A stretch of 64,000 nt of DNA from Gelatoporia subvermispora B (lineage: Eukaryota > Basidiomycota > Agaricomycetes > Polyporales > Gelatoporiaceae): assembly GCA_000320605.2 (NCBI GenBank), contig KB445799.1, positions 186,001 through 250,000 on the forward strand, read 5' to 3'. Both the position numbers and the translations under genes were made by a program. Within the stretch, counting starts at the first letter, position 1; the number at the start of each line of letters is the position of its first letter. This document shows positions 10,732 to 21,871 of the stretch, piece by piece. The notes beneath the pieces are model-generated. The model saw nothing but the letters and a program-made list of their open reading frames with translations. It ran no database searches and was not told where the DNA came from.

Positions 10732-12078
10732 ATGAATACCATTCTACAACATTCTGGACAAATCAGGGCTATCTACGGACTTAAGGGCGCCCTTATACGC
10801 AGTCTTGCTTACTCCCGTCAATGGAATCGACGTAACCTCGAATTTCTGTGGTACCCACTATGGACACACGCCCTGCAGAAGACATTTGAAGACATGGACG
10901 ACATCGTAATTGCACCGCAGTTTCCGGTGTACATCGATCCCTCCGAAGTGCGCATCTTCATGAACAGTACCAACGAAGAAACGGACAGCCAGGAGGAAGG
11001 CGGGTCACGCACCACTGCTGAGAATCGTGACGGAGGGTCGCTAGCGTTGGGCCCGTCTTCTCGAGCAGATGCTCTCAAAGGTTTACCAGAATTTGCGGAA
11101 TCAGCCTCATTCCACTCCCACGGCATCACCATTCCCCTTCGGATTGCTTTCAGCCAAATCATTGACACGGCTATCCTGGTTCTGAATTGCAGAGCAACTT
11201 CGGAGACCATCTGGCGATACGGAGGATACAGGATCCACCAAGTGTAGATACCTGTCATCTACGAGTTCAAGAGATCTTGCCACCGTGGTACTGCACCCGA
11301 GAGCATTGCCTACGACGCTATTCAGCATGTGAACTCCTCTGAGAGGCAAATGCTCGACCAAGCCGCGTTTGTTTTCGCGCAGCTTCCACACATGGAAGAG
11401 CTAATCGCTGTTTCCGGGATCGGCGATCACTGGGCACACATGTTCGTTCGTCGACGAGGTTATTTTTCCGAGGCAGACCTCGTCGAGATTCGCAAAGGGA
11501 AAAAGCACAGCTCTAGATATAGGGCGGTGAAGGACACCGTACAATGGGACGAATGGTCCACTCCTGTTCCCCTTGGCTCAGCGGAGTCGGAAGATCGCTT
11601 CCGAATGATTCGTAAATTCGTTGACAAATTCAGGCTTCCTGTCCCATCTCATAATAGCCTCATCGAGACAGCATCTAGCAGCAGCGGCTCTACAGATAAC
11701 GAAGATAATCAGAACATGGAAGACAACATCGGCCATAATTCAGGTAACTCCGAGTTAGGCCACGCAGATCCCGAGAACGATGGTGGCTTGGGCGACATCA
11801 ACATGGGCGCGGCCGAAACCAGTTGTACAGCTGAGAATCATTTCGAGACAATGGCAGGTACAGAGGTATCTCACCCGGAAGTAGCCGAAGCGTCCTCAAC
11901 CAAGCAAGGGACTGGGTTGAGACATAGCGATCGCATCAAGGAGATCCGAGCGAAGAGGCATATCGCTGAAGCTGTCACTGCACAGTCTGCCAGTCGTTCC
12001 GGTCGTCCTAGCAATCGTAAGACCTCGGGGTCAAGGAGCAGAGGTGGTAGGAAGAGGGCTACCCGTGGAAGGAAGTAG
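10732..12078 (+). pseudogene. Hypothetical gene interrupted by an in-frame TAG
   Basis: An ORF from 10732 (MNTILQHSGQIRAIYGLKGA) runs to a TAG at 11245-11247; the same frame then stays open to 12078. Text on both sides reads as one protein: WRYGGYRIHQV, stop, IPVIYEFKRSCHRGTAPESI, then ERQMLDQAAFVFAQLPHMEE, GDHWAHMFVRRRGY, SESEDRF-like and RKFVDKFRLP blocks, an acidic Ser/Asn-rich linker, and a basic Arg/Gly/Ser tail (RKTSGSRSRGGRKRATRGRK) that could bind DNA or act as a nuclear signal. No 45-70 nt intron with good sites removes the TAG. Either this is a nonsense allele or pseudogene, or two shorter proteins are made. The family looks like lineage-specific basidiomycete proteins; I assign no function. 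Confidence 0.55.
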
Positions 12079-13016
12079 TCTCTCATGTATCTGTTTGCGA
12101 CTGTTGGTGTAACTTTACTATGGAGTCATGAGTACACCCCGCACCATGCTGATCAGCTCACATCTCAATATATCAATGTATAATCTCTCAAGTAATTGTG
12201 ATGTGCACAATGTGAGACCTATATGTGTCTTTACTACGATGTTTTTGAGAGTGAATGCCTCAAATACCCTTCGCCACCGATATGCAGTGAGATAGTGCAA
12301 AAGTGCCGTGATGGCTGCAATAAACTTGCCGACAATTACTCAGGGTCGGGGGACCCCATTCAGCTCTCTCAATACGTCTACACGTTAATATAAATACCAA
12401 TCCAGTGGGATACTTCATGGACACGATTGATTAGGCGTACCACAGTATATGATTAAGATGCTATGGGGTCCAGTGGAGGAACGGGTGCGCGACGATACCA
12501 AACCACTTATGCGTATCGACTTCCCTCTCTACATGGGTACTAAGCTGAGAAGCTTGAATTACGCCGGGTTGATTTGCTCACAGAAGAGCTCCATGCTGAC
12601 TTTCTCAAAGTTCCTCAGGCAACATCTGCTGGTGGTAAATTATTCGATCGAGAAGAATATCAGATTTCCGCGGCTATACTAGCTGCGTCGCGACATCAGG
12701 GGGGATTTGCTTCCTTTCCCCAAGTACACCTCAAGCTGCTCAAACCTCAGTTATCCGACAACTCGTAGACGTCTTCTCAAGCCCGTCTACAACCAGGGCA
12801 GACCTTAGACAATATTGTGCGCTTCCAGCGGTTTGAGGCGCGGGAAAGTGACAGGCACTGGCCGTGGGAACTGTGTTCACAGAAGGCAATCTCCCGTGAT
12901 ATACATAGCGTCCGACTGGCCTTCCGGACTTGCTGCCACCTCCCTCACACTCACCTGCACACCGCCATCTACGCTCATCGGACAGCGCCCGCTCGCCGTC
13001 CGACTGCCGCCTTACC
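12079..13016. other. Gap before NC2-alpha gene
   Basis: Mostly nothing recognisable. An open stretch at 12574-12768 (DFLKVPQATSAGGKLFDREE and onwards) looks protein-like, but it has no known domain and no clear partner exons. The C/A-rich last 100 bases are the probable NC2-alpha 5' leader. Confidence 0.45.
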
Positions 13017-13788
13017 ATGAAGAACAAGAACAAGACGACCAAGTTCCCCGTCGTTCGTCTCTTCCCTCTGCTATCGCGTACGATCCGCTCACGCTGGGCC
13101 GCCCCGCTCGCGCCCGCAGGCGCGCATTAAGCGCATCATGCAGAAGGACGAGGAGGTCGGCAAGGTCGCGCAGGCGACGCCCATTGTCATCTGTGAGCCC
13201 CCCGCTGCAGCGTGCCCCAGCCAGAGTACGATGAGCTGACCGGTGGCGGTGGCACTGCACATGCTATACCAGCGAAAGCGCTCGAGCTGTTCCTTGCGAT
13301 GCTCGTCGATGAGGCAAGCAAAGTTACAATACAGCGCGGCTCGAAGAAGGTCGAGCCGTACCATCTGTGCGTGACCCGCATCTCGTATCCGGCGCACAAG
13401 CTAACCGCGCCTTTGTCTCTCTCCGGCACACCCCACCTTCCCCCCCTCGCTCGATTTCCATCTATGCGCTGCCACCAGGAAACACGCCATTGATACCGTT
13501 GACATGCTCGACTTCTTGAAGGAGATCGTGCAGGCCGTACCGGACCCGTCCGCAGGGGGCACGCGCGACATCGAGCCGGAGACGTCCGAGTCTGCGCGCA
13601 AGAAACGCGGGAAGCGTAAGTCGGGCGCGGACGCGGAGGGCGGCACGCGCCGGCGCCGGCGTAAGGGCGCGGCGGAGAAGAAGGATGAGGAGGAGATGGA
13701 GCAGGAGGAGGATGCCGAGGGCGACGACGCCCCGGGCGCGGCCACGAGGAAACGGGAAGACGATGACGATGACGACTGGGAGGGCTGA
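13017..13788 (+). CDS. BUR6: Negative cofactor 2 alpha (DRAP1/Bur6), histone-fold corepressor
   Basis: NC2-alpha pairs with NC2-beta (Dr1) through histone folds and binds TBP on promoter DNA, blocking TFIIA/TFIIB recruitment. Four exons, 13017-13052, 13120-13192, 13273-13366 and 13479-13788, sum to 170 codons plus stop. The spliced histone fold reads KFPVARIKRIMQKDEEVGKV, AQATPIVISKALELFLAMLV, DEASKVTIQRGSKKVEPYHL, KHAIDTVDMLDFLKEIVQAV, as in DRAP1/Bur6. It is followed by a basic linker rich in RRRRK runs and an acidic end (DDDDDDWEG), typical of fungal members. All introns have GT-AG ends. Nuclear. The 12-residue first exon before the fold is unusually short but fits. It converges with SLD5, whose end is 226 bases away. 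Confidence 0.95.
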
Positions 13789-14014
13789 GCGGGAAGCTGC
13801 ACTGTATCGTTTGCTTTGAGATTTTTGTATTGTAGATTCCTGTTCGTCTTTCGCGGCTTGTGGTGCTGCGTCCAGTTACTGTATTGCAGAAGTGCAGCTG
13901 GCCTGCGTTGTACGTTTCTACGGCCCGTATGCTTGGGTGAATAGAGCATCTGGCATAGCAGGATACGAAACACGACAGCAATGATAGAACTACTTCTACA
14001 AATCAAATGGACCA

Positions 14015-15268
14015 CTATACAAGCTCTACCTCATTCCGAAGCAGTAACTGCTCAATGACGTAGTACGGTGTCAGCGAAATCTGGCCCTTCTGCATTGTTA
14101 GGGCACTCCCACTGATTACACCAAATCAGCCTCGCATCTTATGATCAGAGGAGAAGGACATACTCTGGTAGACGGACTGGCGCGCATGCTTGTCGCGCAT
14201 GAACGAACACAGGACGGAGCTTGTCTGGTTGGGGGACTGACGTATGATATGCAGGTGAGGCTGACGATCTCTGAGAAGACAGCAGGTCTGTGACGTACTC
14301 ATAGAAGGCATGAATGGCACATTATCCTCGAGCGAGCGCTGCTCCTCCGGGAGACTCTGCAGAACAGTCTGATTGAAGTGATACTCGACGAGCCGTGCAT
14401 ATCTTTTACCCAAGTCAGCATGTGTAAAAGATCGGTGAATTCGCACCATACCTTTTTGCGTGTTCTAACTCCGCTTTTGATAGTCTCTCGTGCATCTCCG
14501 GTGTGGCCGCGATGAACCGCGCGAACTTCTCTATCTGTAGCTGCGTCAGAGTCACCTGGACTGATGTGAGGGGAGACACCGTTACCTTATGCAGTCGCGT
14601 GCGGATGTATGATCGTACCACGAATTTGACCCGCTCGATCTCTGTCTGAACGAGCATAATCCGGAAGTGTTCTTCCTCGGAGGAGTCTGGGTCTGCACGG
14701 AGAAGCTGGACGTCGTCGGACTAGAACTAGGCGCAGTCAGCATGCATCCTTATATAATTAGGGAACGAGAAGGGGAAGAACGTCATGCAGTGGGCGCATA
14801 TGCCCAGCATGTGCTCCCCACCCCAGCGGTGGCTACGGCATCGTGAAGGGTGTAGATGCAAGTGTGGAAGCGAGCACGGTCAAGCCTGCTCTCCACGAGA
14901 GTAATGTTGAGGTCGCGGAGTAGCGTGGCATTCCCTTGCACCCCTGCTCAATCCTCGTTGCCCGAATTGTTTCTCACTCCGAACGCGCTCTCCCTAAACC
15001 AGTTCCTGCCACTCACCTGCTTGCGCACATGATCCAGCAACTTCCCCAGCAGGACTTCTTGTCCAGGTAAAATATCCGGTGCGTGCCGCTCATTCATCCA
15101 ATGTTTCATGAGCTGCTGGTATGATGTCTCCTCGGCGGCGTCTTGCGGGAGAATGTGCGGCGCGCCCGCGTCGGGCATCGGCACATCGTTATCGTCGGGC
15201 GCACGTAGCGCGCGGTCAATGAATGAGGGGCCCGCGATGGGGTCTTCGTCGTACCAGTTGGCAGCCAT
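14015..15268 (-). CDS. SLD5: GINS complex subunit Sld5
   Basis: Sld5 is one of four GINS subunits in the CMG replicative helicase (Cdc45-MCM-GINS). Start at 15268 (MAANWYDEDPIAGPSFIDRA). After an acidic linker comes the Sld5 signature: YQQLMKHWMNERHAPDILPG (about 15065-15125), then QTEIERVKFVVRSYIRTRLH (about 14590-14655), the QIEKFARF segment, AELEHAKRYARLVEYHFNQT-like text split by an intron near 14450, VLQSLPEEQRSLED, and the C-terminal B-domain end KGQISLTPYYVIEQLLLRNE followed by VELV and stop at 14015. Several short introns; borders near 14100-14300 are the least certain. Nuclear, essential. Its first coding bases and promoter recur in decayed form at 20909-21265. Confidence 0.92.
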
Positions 15269-15476
15269 CGCGAGTCGGAGGGGTGGTAGATAGCGAGCGC
15301 GTTCACGAGGCGCGGTAGGCGCGGACGCGTTAGTGCTTGCCCTGAAGTTGGCGTTCAATCGTCACGTCCGTGGACTTGACGTCCCGGAAAGGAAATCCCA
15401 CAGGGCGTTGTTCGTCCATTTCTTCGTTGCAGGTCTGCTGAGTCACCTTTCCTTCTACCACCTCCACAAGGACGCT
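15171..15476. repeat. SLD5 5' end and promoter, source copy of a dispersed duplication
   Basis: This stretch, from codon ~33 of SLD5 through its ATG and about 200 bases of upstream DNA, is clearly alignable to 20909-21265 in the same orientation. Shared landmarks are GCGGTCAATGAAT/GTGGTCAATGAAT, the CAT of the start codon, GCGTTCACGAGGCG/GCATTCACGAGGCG, GCTTGCCCTGAAGT, GAAAGGAAATCC, TGTTCGTC and CGTTGCAGGTC. Confidence 0.85.
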
Positions 15477-16081
15477 GAATTTCCGAAAGCATACCTTGAA
15501 TGCTACGGCTCAGTACCAGATTGATAAGAAATCGTTGAATCAGCGTCGATCCAGCGACAAATAGAACAATATAATCCCAATATTATTGTCAACTGACTTT
15601 CTTTGCCTCGGCGTACAGGGCTATCAGTTCACACAGACCAAGTCCATCCCAGATTTAGTCCTCGCGACCAATGGAACGTGGTGCAAATCAGAAGGCCGAT
15701 GGAGCCATCTCCTGAATGGTGGCACAGTGTATCTTTACCGCTCGCTGTGGTCTGGCCCGTCCATGCGAAGATTCCGCGCACTGCATATGTTATCACTACC
15801 ACGCACAAAGTTCCAGGCATCGCAAAGGCATTCACGGCTGACCTTCTTTTTTTGGAAGCAGAGGTTCCATTGGCAGAGATCTGAGCGGCAGAAGCAATGC
15901 GCCAACGTGTTTGCATCGAGGACGCTCGAACATGCTGCACAGTGCAGACTACTATCTAATCTTCAGCATGTTGATAGGCCAATACAACTATTGTGAGACT
16001 GACCATATGTAAGGCCAGCTTCTTCAAAGACCGGCAAGCGCACCCTCATCGCACTCACACGCACTCGCAACAGCTTCCATA
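15477..16081. other. Gap, nothing recognised
   Basis: Open frames on both strands at 15586-15996, one with a hydrophobic stretch (NAFAMPGTLCVVVITYAVRG, minus strand), but no family match and no convincing exon chain. Confidence 0.45.
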
Positions 16082-16522
16082 ATGTTCGCCTCTATAGCCC
16101 CGTTTGCTGCGATCGCCGGTGCCGCCATCGCAGGCGCTGCTGCAGCCATACAACTTGTACTCGTGCTGCTGCCGTTGCTGCTGTCCAAGCTGCAGGCCCC
16201 GCTATATTGCCGTCATTCAAGCTGTCGCCCCCGTAGCTGGTTCCGCCACCCCCGTCGCAGCATCAGCAGCCCTAATTGACGTCGCGGGTCCCCGCGTCGT
16301 AGTCGCTGGCGCCGTTGGCGCCGTAGGCTTCTCCGCCATAGGCCCCGTCGTCGGTACGTCGCTCACATCTCTCTGTCGCATGCAATACGTATTTTATAAG
16401 TGCTGATCGTGTTGCACTTCGCAGGTGCTCTATCCGCAGTGTGGCAGGCGAAGACAGGCAACGCCATCGCGGGGTCGATCTTCGCGCGCCGTGACTGGCT
16501 TGGTGGCAGATGCGGGGGCTGA
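16082..16522 (+). pseudogene. Broken copy of the ISG12/IFI6-like gene
   Basis: Starts MFASIAPFAAIAGAAIAGAA but that frame soon leaves the coding path. A second frame carries VIQAVAPVAGSATPVAASAA, GPRVVVAGAVGAVGFSAIGP, and after an intron (donor GTACGTCG, acceptor CTTCGCAG) ALSAVWQAKTGNAIAGSIFA. The last two blocks match VGFTSIGPAGG and AAAWQSSIGNVAAGSLFAGL of the intact gene at 19352, with the intron in the same place. Downstream it diverges and stops at 16522, losing the LQSAAM segment and the acidic tail. The frame break near 16150-16200 could be an unusual intron, but a frameshift is simpler. The Ala-rich repeats of the intact copy are largely missing. Confidence 0.65.
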
Positions 16523-19351
16523 GTTCGCCGCGGCAGGTACAGCTGCGGCGAAGCTTTGGCGATCCTGAAGGACTTGCCTGCAACATCTGACTAATCCCCG
16601 AGGATCATCGAGTATACGACGTCAGGAAACCCAACAAGACTTGATCATGCTGTGGCGCAAGTCTCAACTAGTACACCGCCATCTTGCGGACGGCTGGAAT
16701 CCATGTGACGCTCTGACATCTTCCAGGCGCGCGTGAATTCTGGCGGCCGAGTGCCGTCCAGCTGAATCTCATAGTTTCATACGGTCTTCATACAGAGTGG
16801 GGGCAGACTGTATGGTCACCATAAGGGGCTCCGCGTGTCCGTCAGTCATTTAACTGTCCCGCCGCTACGTGTGAGCAGGGCTTGGCACCACATATCTACG
16901 TCATACGCTCTCATGCTCCGATACCATGTGTGTGCCGCCTGCATATATATATCTATAGTGCATGTATTTTATGCTCGTACTATACCAATAGCAATATCGT
17001 ATTTGCATGTCCCACATCTGAGCACTTGGCAGAACGCGTCCGAAAATTACGAGGAACATATGTTATAAGAATACAGAGAAGGAGGATTGATGCACCCCGG
17101 AATGTATTGGGACAAGAACAATATTTGAATTCTCGAGGAAATCCATCGAAATACAACCATAATCAATCAACTGCAATATCCTCAATCTGCTCCTATCAGG
17201 TCCACATTATCAGCGAGATGTCCACCAGGAGACCCCGTACCTCTGGTAATGCATATTGTTGTAAGTGCGTGAAGCATTCAAATAATTTACTCACTCAGTG
17301 TGCGCGGCATTGTCCTTTCTCGAGCTTGCGGACAGTAGTAATTTTCTCGTCTACTCTCTTCTCGAAGTCTTCGTTGCCGCCATTCTTCCGGTAGACGTCA
17401 CGCCGATGGCGCGTGTTAATACAATAAAACCTAGTCAAGAAGAATCCAACGTACCAATGACCATAAGGGCTACTCGTGCGCGCAGAGGCACAGTGATGTT
17501 ACAAGCTGCTGACGTAAGTGTGTGTAAGGCTTGACTTCCTCTGTGCAACGTATGTCCGAATTAGCTTTGCTAATAAATATGCTGACTTGGACTCACATCT
17601 TTCTTCCAGTGCAAATGGGTCCCCGGGCTCGGTCGCCTTGTGCTTTCCGAGTGTCAGAGATGGCTGGATTGTCAGACTAGGTGGATCGGAAACTCGCATG
17701 GCCACATGAGTTCAGAGTCAGATAGCCAAGGCTGCAGCTTCGACTCTCGAGAAAGCAATGGGGGCAGTGTGCAGTGAAGAGAGGAGAATGGGTGAGAGAT
17801 TGGACTTGAAATTTTACTGACGCACGTATACGTATCTCCTCAGCCGAACAAGTGCCAACCGAACATGGCCAGACTGCCAGTGGCACTGTTCGGTCGAGGC
17901 ATCCATGGACCACAACGCGCAAGTTGTGCTCCTCATACATACGATGCCTGGTGTCCCACATTCCGTCTACAGAGCACTTGTCAGCTGTAATTGACATGCT
18001 CTCCTGGAGTATACTACAGTTTTATTTTCACTCGGGAAGCGTCGGCTTACGCCAACAGCAACCTTGCTTGTCTACCCAGTAGATGAGTTGGGACGTTTAG
18101 GCAACTGTGTGATATAAGTATCGATTTCAACCCCGCATGCTCAAATACAATCGGAGTTTTATCTTAAACAGCGGGACCCGCATACATTCTGAGCTCAACC
18201 CGTATTGCCGATGGTCTATTTCGAACTCAGATATATGATCACGGGCAAGGGACCGGACCACACTGTGTGGGGAGTACAAACAGCAACGATTGTACTCCAA
18301 GTTCCCAATGGACAAGATTGACTTTTTGACGGACTTCGGATGTGAAGGTAGTAGCACCATGTAATGCTACGACTTGTTACTTCTACGATCTGGACTGAGT
18401 ACTCTGTTTCAAAGCGCCCGGGCTGTTGCTTGGTTGTATTTGTCAGAAATGTCTCGGCGCTTGTGAATTATGGGGGTGCACAACAACCTTGACAAGCAAG
18501 GTAATGCCCTGGTGTATACTAGTGCCCTCTATAGCATGAATATCTTGTCAAGTCTGCTCCTGAGTCCTGTCCCTCTGTATTTCCGTGAGTACTGCTTCCA
18601 CCGGGCTGGATCTTATACTGCACAGTGTAACATGCGTGAAGTTTGAGCTGTCTCCCATGCGGCCGGTCTATATAGCAGTTAGTCCATGTGAACCGCATGT
18701 GGGTCGTTCATCTGACCTGTCCGCTCGCACCGCGCTGGTGAGGACACTTACTGCACATGGTCACACATCTCGCTCTGGGCCAAAGTTTCATATTTTGACT
18801 ATCGGGTACCGTACAAGAAACGAGGTGTGCGCACAACTCGGGTGCACACCGGCAGCTACATAGACGTTAGACCGAGTAGCAATGTATCGCAGCTGCAGTC
18901 ACGGCTCCCGTCCGGCTGCGCGTCCCACGTGTACCCATCTCTCCGTAAGTTGGCGGTGTACGATAACGACATTGGCTGTGGTTCACTGAATACTTCAGCT
19001 AACTGGGTTTGTCGTTACTACCACGCACAACCAGTGAGGCGTTCATCTAACAGTTCCAATTTTGCAAACAGAAGCCTTCGAATCATATCTCGGTGCGAGG
19101 CAAGCATTGCACCAGCATGTTTCAGCAAGGCCAATCGAAGCAAAGCCTATCGGACACGCCACGTTCTGCAGGATTCTAGTTGGATCTATACACGCTTCGG
19201 GCTTGAGCTTGAGCATTTATAACCCCTGCTTACCTCCAAAGTCCCCCACGTCGCACTTGCACCGATCGCATCTTTTGCACCCCGGACTACCAGCGAGTGC
19301 GCTCCCACATCACTCGAACCCACATACTCACAACATCAAAGCCACCACAAC
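16523..19351. other. 2.8-kb region with no recognised gene
   Basis: Short, unconnected open frames with no recognisable motifs; AT-rich tracts near 16940-17200. It separates the broken and intact ISG12-like copies. A TTATAA element near 19217 lies about 130 bases before the intact gene's ATG. Degraded mobile DNA is possible, but no terminal repeats or transposon protein blocks were seen. Confidence 0.45.
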
Positions 19352-20308
19352 ATGTTCTCGTTCAATCTCGGGCCCATCTTCGAAACCGCTGGCGCCCACA
19401 TCGCACACGCCGCCGCTGGGGCGGGCGCAGCTTTCCAGGCGGTCGCCGCCGAGCCTGCCGTGCAGGCCCTCGGGCCCGCCCTCCAGGCCGCTGGCGCACG
19501 CATCGCCGACGCCGCTGCACCCGTCATTGCAAACGCAGGTGCGGCCCTCCACGCAGCAGCGGCCGACCCCGCCGTACAGGCTCTCGGGCCCGCCCTTCAC
19601 GCCGCCGGCGAGGGCATTGCAGGCGCGGTTGGTCCCGCTCTCGCTGCGGTGGCAGAGGCCAATTTCGAAGCAGCGGGTGCGCGCATGGCAACCGCAGCCA
19701 TGCCTGCCCTTGCAGGTGCGGGCGCAGCGTTCCACGCTGCTGCCACGGCCCACACCGTTCAGGCGATAGTACCTGCTCTTCATACTGCAGGTGCCAAAAT
19801 TGTCGGCGCGGCCGGGCCCGCTGCTGCAGACGCAGGAGGTGCCCTGAAGGATGCGGCGACTGCGCCCGCCGTGCAAGGCGCCGCGCAGATCGTCGCGCCT
19901 GTCGTTGCCGCCGGTGTGGTCGGCGCAGTCGCTGCACCCCTCATCCTTGGTACTGTCGGGTTCACCTCTATAGGCCCTGCTGGAGGTACGTTGTCATGAT
20001 ATTTCATGTACATATAATCTGTATTCACAACTTAACTTCATGTAGGATCGGCCGCCGCAGCATGGCAATCATCTATTGGGAATGTCGCAGCCGGGTCGCT
20101 GTTTGCGGGGCTGCAGAGTGCCGCGATGACGAGCACAGCATCCGTAGTGGGAGCCAGCATTGCTGTAACGGGGGCGGCCGCTGCGTCGATAGCACTGCAT
20201 GCAGCCAATGATAGAGACGTGACCCAAAATTCGACTGTCGAAGAGATCGAAGTTGAAGAAAAGAAGGAAATGGAGGAGGAAGAGGAGATATATTACCTGG
20301 CCGAGTGA
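19352..20308 (+). CDS. ISG12/IFI6-27-like protein with Ala-rich amphipathic repeats
   Basis: Two exons (19352-19985, 20046-20308) sum to 298 codons plus stop. The C-terminal third matches the Ifi-6-16 (ISG12) family: VGFTSIGPAGGSAAAAWQSS, then IGNVAAGSLFAGLQSAAMTS and a glycine/alanine hydrophobic helix pair. Animal members are small mitochondrial or nuclear-envelope proteins that influence apoptosis; fungal roles are unknown. Before the domain lie Ala-rich repeats of about 38 residues: AVQALGPALQAAGARIADAA, AVQALGPALHAAGEGIAGAV and TVQAIVPALHTAGAKIVGAA start successive units, predicting amphipathic helices. The protein ends in an acidic stretch (EIEVEEKKEMEEEEEIYYLA). The coding DNA is very GC-rich, so long antisense frames here are shadows. 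No classic signal peptide. A broken paralogue lies 3 kb upstream. Confidence 0.85.
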
Positions 20309-20908
20309 GGACCGGATCTCTATGCCCTGTCAAACTCACGTTTGGCGCACACGAGATCGCCTCCTCCTACCTTTGCCTTCTGCACGTCCTCGAGCTTGTT
20401 ATCGTTGTCCCTGAACCTGTCCGATTTAACGTCAAATAGGCTATCTTTTCCCCTTTTGACTGTGTCCTGTGTTTTCATGCGGTTGTGTGGACCTAAATGA
20501 AGTCAGATCACCTGACTTCACTACACTGGCTCATGCAAGCATACGATCTCTTCGACAACCTGTCTCGGGCCTCTTGCATACGTCTCGGCATCTCGTATGG
20601 CATCACAACGTCAAAACACCAGCAAGAACATATATACACAAATGCTACCCGTGAGTATATGTGTATACACACAATTGCATGCTGTCAGTGCTGCTACAAA
20701 ATCAAAGACGTCTCACAGGTTACTTGGTATAGCCATTGCAATATCGCTAGATGACCTCTGCACCTCCGTGCCTGCAGTTTCCTCAGTGAACACTCGTACA
20801 AATGGAGTAACTTCGTCACCTGCTTGAACGAGTGTAGCCTCTACGCAAGCTGTACTAGATCTGCAATAAAAAGGAGGTGAAGGTGAGGATATCCGATCAT
20901 CGCTGGGG
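20309..20908. other. Gap, nothing recognised
   Basis: 3' flank of the ISG12-like gene. Short open frames without motifs. Confidence 0.45.
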
Positions 20909-21265
20909 ACCGACGGCACATGGTCGTGACTCGTCGGGCTCGCGCAGCGCGTGGTCAATGAATAAAGAGCCCGCGGTGGGATCTTAATAGTAACGGTTGA
21001 CGGCCATCGTGAGGTGAAGAATTAAACGTGCTAGACAGTGAGCGCATTCACGAGGCGTAGAAGACATGAACAGGCGTGGACTCCGGTGAACGCGTCTAGT
21101 GGACGCGGTCAGGGCTTGCCCTGAAGTCAACGTGCATGTGTCACGTGTATGGGATTGATGTCCCAGAAAGGAAATCCTCACATCTCATTGTTCGTCAGTA
21201 CTTGCCTCGTTGCAGGTCGGCTGGGTTCGTCTCTCTCCTACAACCACCACGACCGGGACAAGACC
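20909..21265 (-). pseudogene. Decayed duplicate of the SLD5 promoter and first codons
   Basis: Same orientation as SLD5 and alignable with 15171-15476 across the start codon and promoter. The start codon survives, but the frame reads MAVNRYY then stop, where SLD5 reads MAANWYDEDP. The rest of SLD5 is absent, so no product is expected. The upstream part keeps GCTTGCCCTGAAGT, GAAAGGAAATCC and CGTTGCAGGTC, so promoter activity could remain. Confidence 0.75.
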
Positions 21266-21871
21266 TCTCCTGTGTCTTACCTCTTCTATAGAGGTCTAAC
21301 TTGCGTATCAGGGTAAAATCGACAGTGCAAGAGAAAGCGCCGAACCAGACTCGACTCGTGCGTTGACTATCGCTGATTATCAGCTACATCGATGTTGTAC
21401 ACGGCAAACAGTGAACGCGAATATTAACCCATTTTATCTCCGTGTACGGCCTCGCAGCGAACGGGGTTCAGAGTAATTTTGAAGGATAAAAAGGCCATCC
21501 TCTGTATATGGTAGCCCGGATCACCAGACACGGCGCTACCTTCCATAAAGACAAGCGCGGCTGTGGCTTGTGGCCCGTTGCCACAACTCTCCCTGAACCC
21601 CCATCTGCACTTGGGGACCGCATCTCTCGTCCGGTCCATATCGTTTGACTGTTTACCCCTTACCCTTACCTATCACTTCCTCTATGATGTCTCGTGCACG
21701 TCATAGCCAAATGAACGATTCTCAGCCTGGTACGCAGCTAGAACGCATGTTGTAGCAACATCGAGTTGACTCATTTGAGCAGTTGCAGGCCCGTCCTCTT
21801 GGAGAGGATGGGTAAAGCGCGTCGGACACTTTGTTGCACATCCGTTCGTATCCAGTCGCTCAGAAGATGAG
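21266..21871. other. Gap, nothing recognised
   Basis: Presumed 5' flank of the gene at 21872. No motif stands out. Confidence 0.45.

Noticed and set aside
12574..12768. Protein-like frame upstream of NC2-alpha
   Set aside because: No ATG in context, no family match and no partner exons, so kept only as a note in the gap.
15586..15996. Overlapping frames on both strands, one hydrophobic
   Set aside because: No recognisable family and no consistent splice chain; could be chance.
19297..20211. Long Cys/Arg-rich frame and several antisense frames over the ISG12-like gene
   Set aside because: Shadows of a GC-rich, Ala-rich coding sequence; the real frame has a domain match and an in-phase intron.
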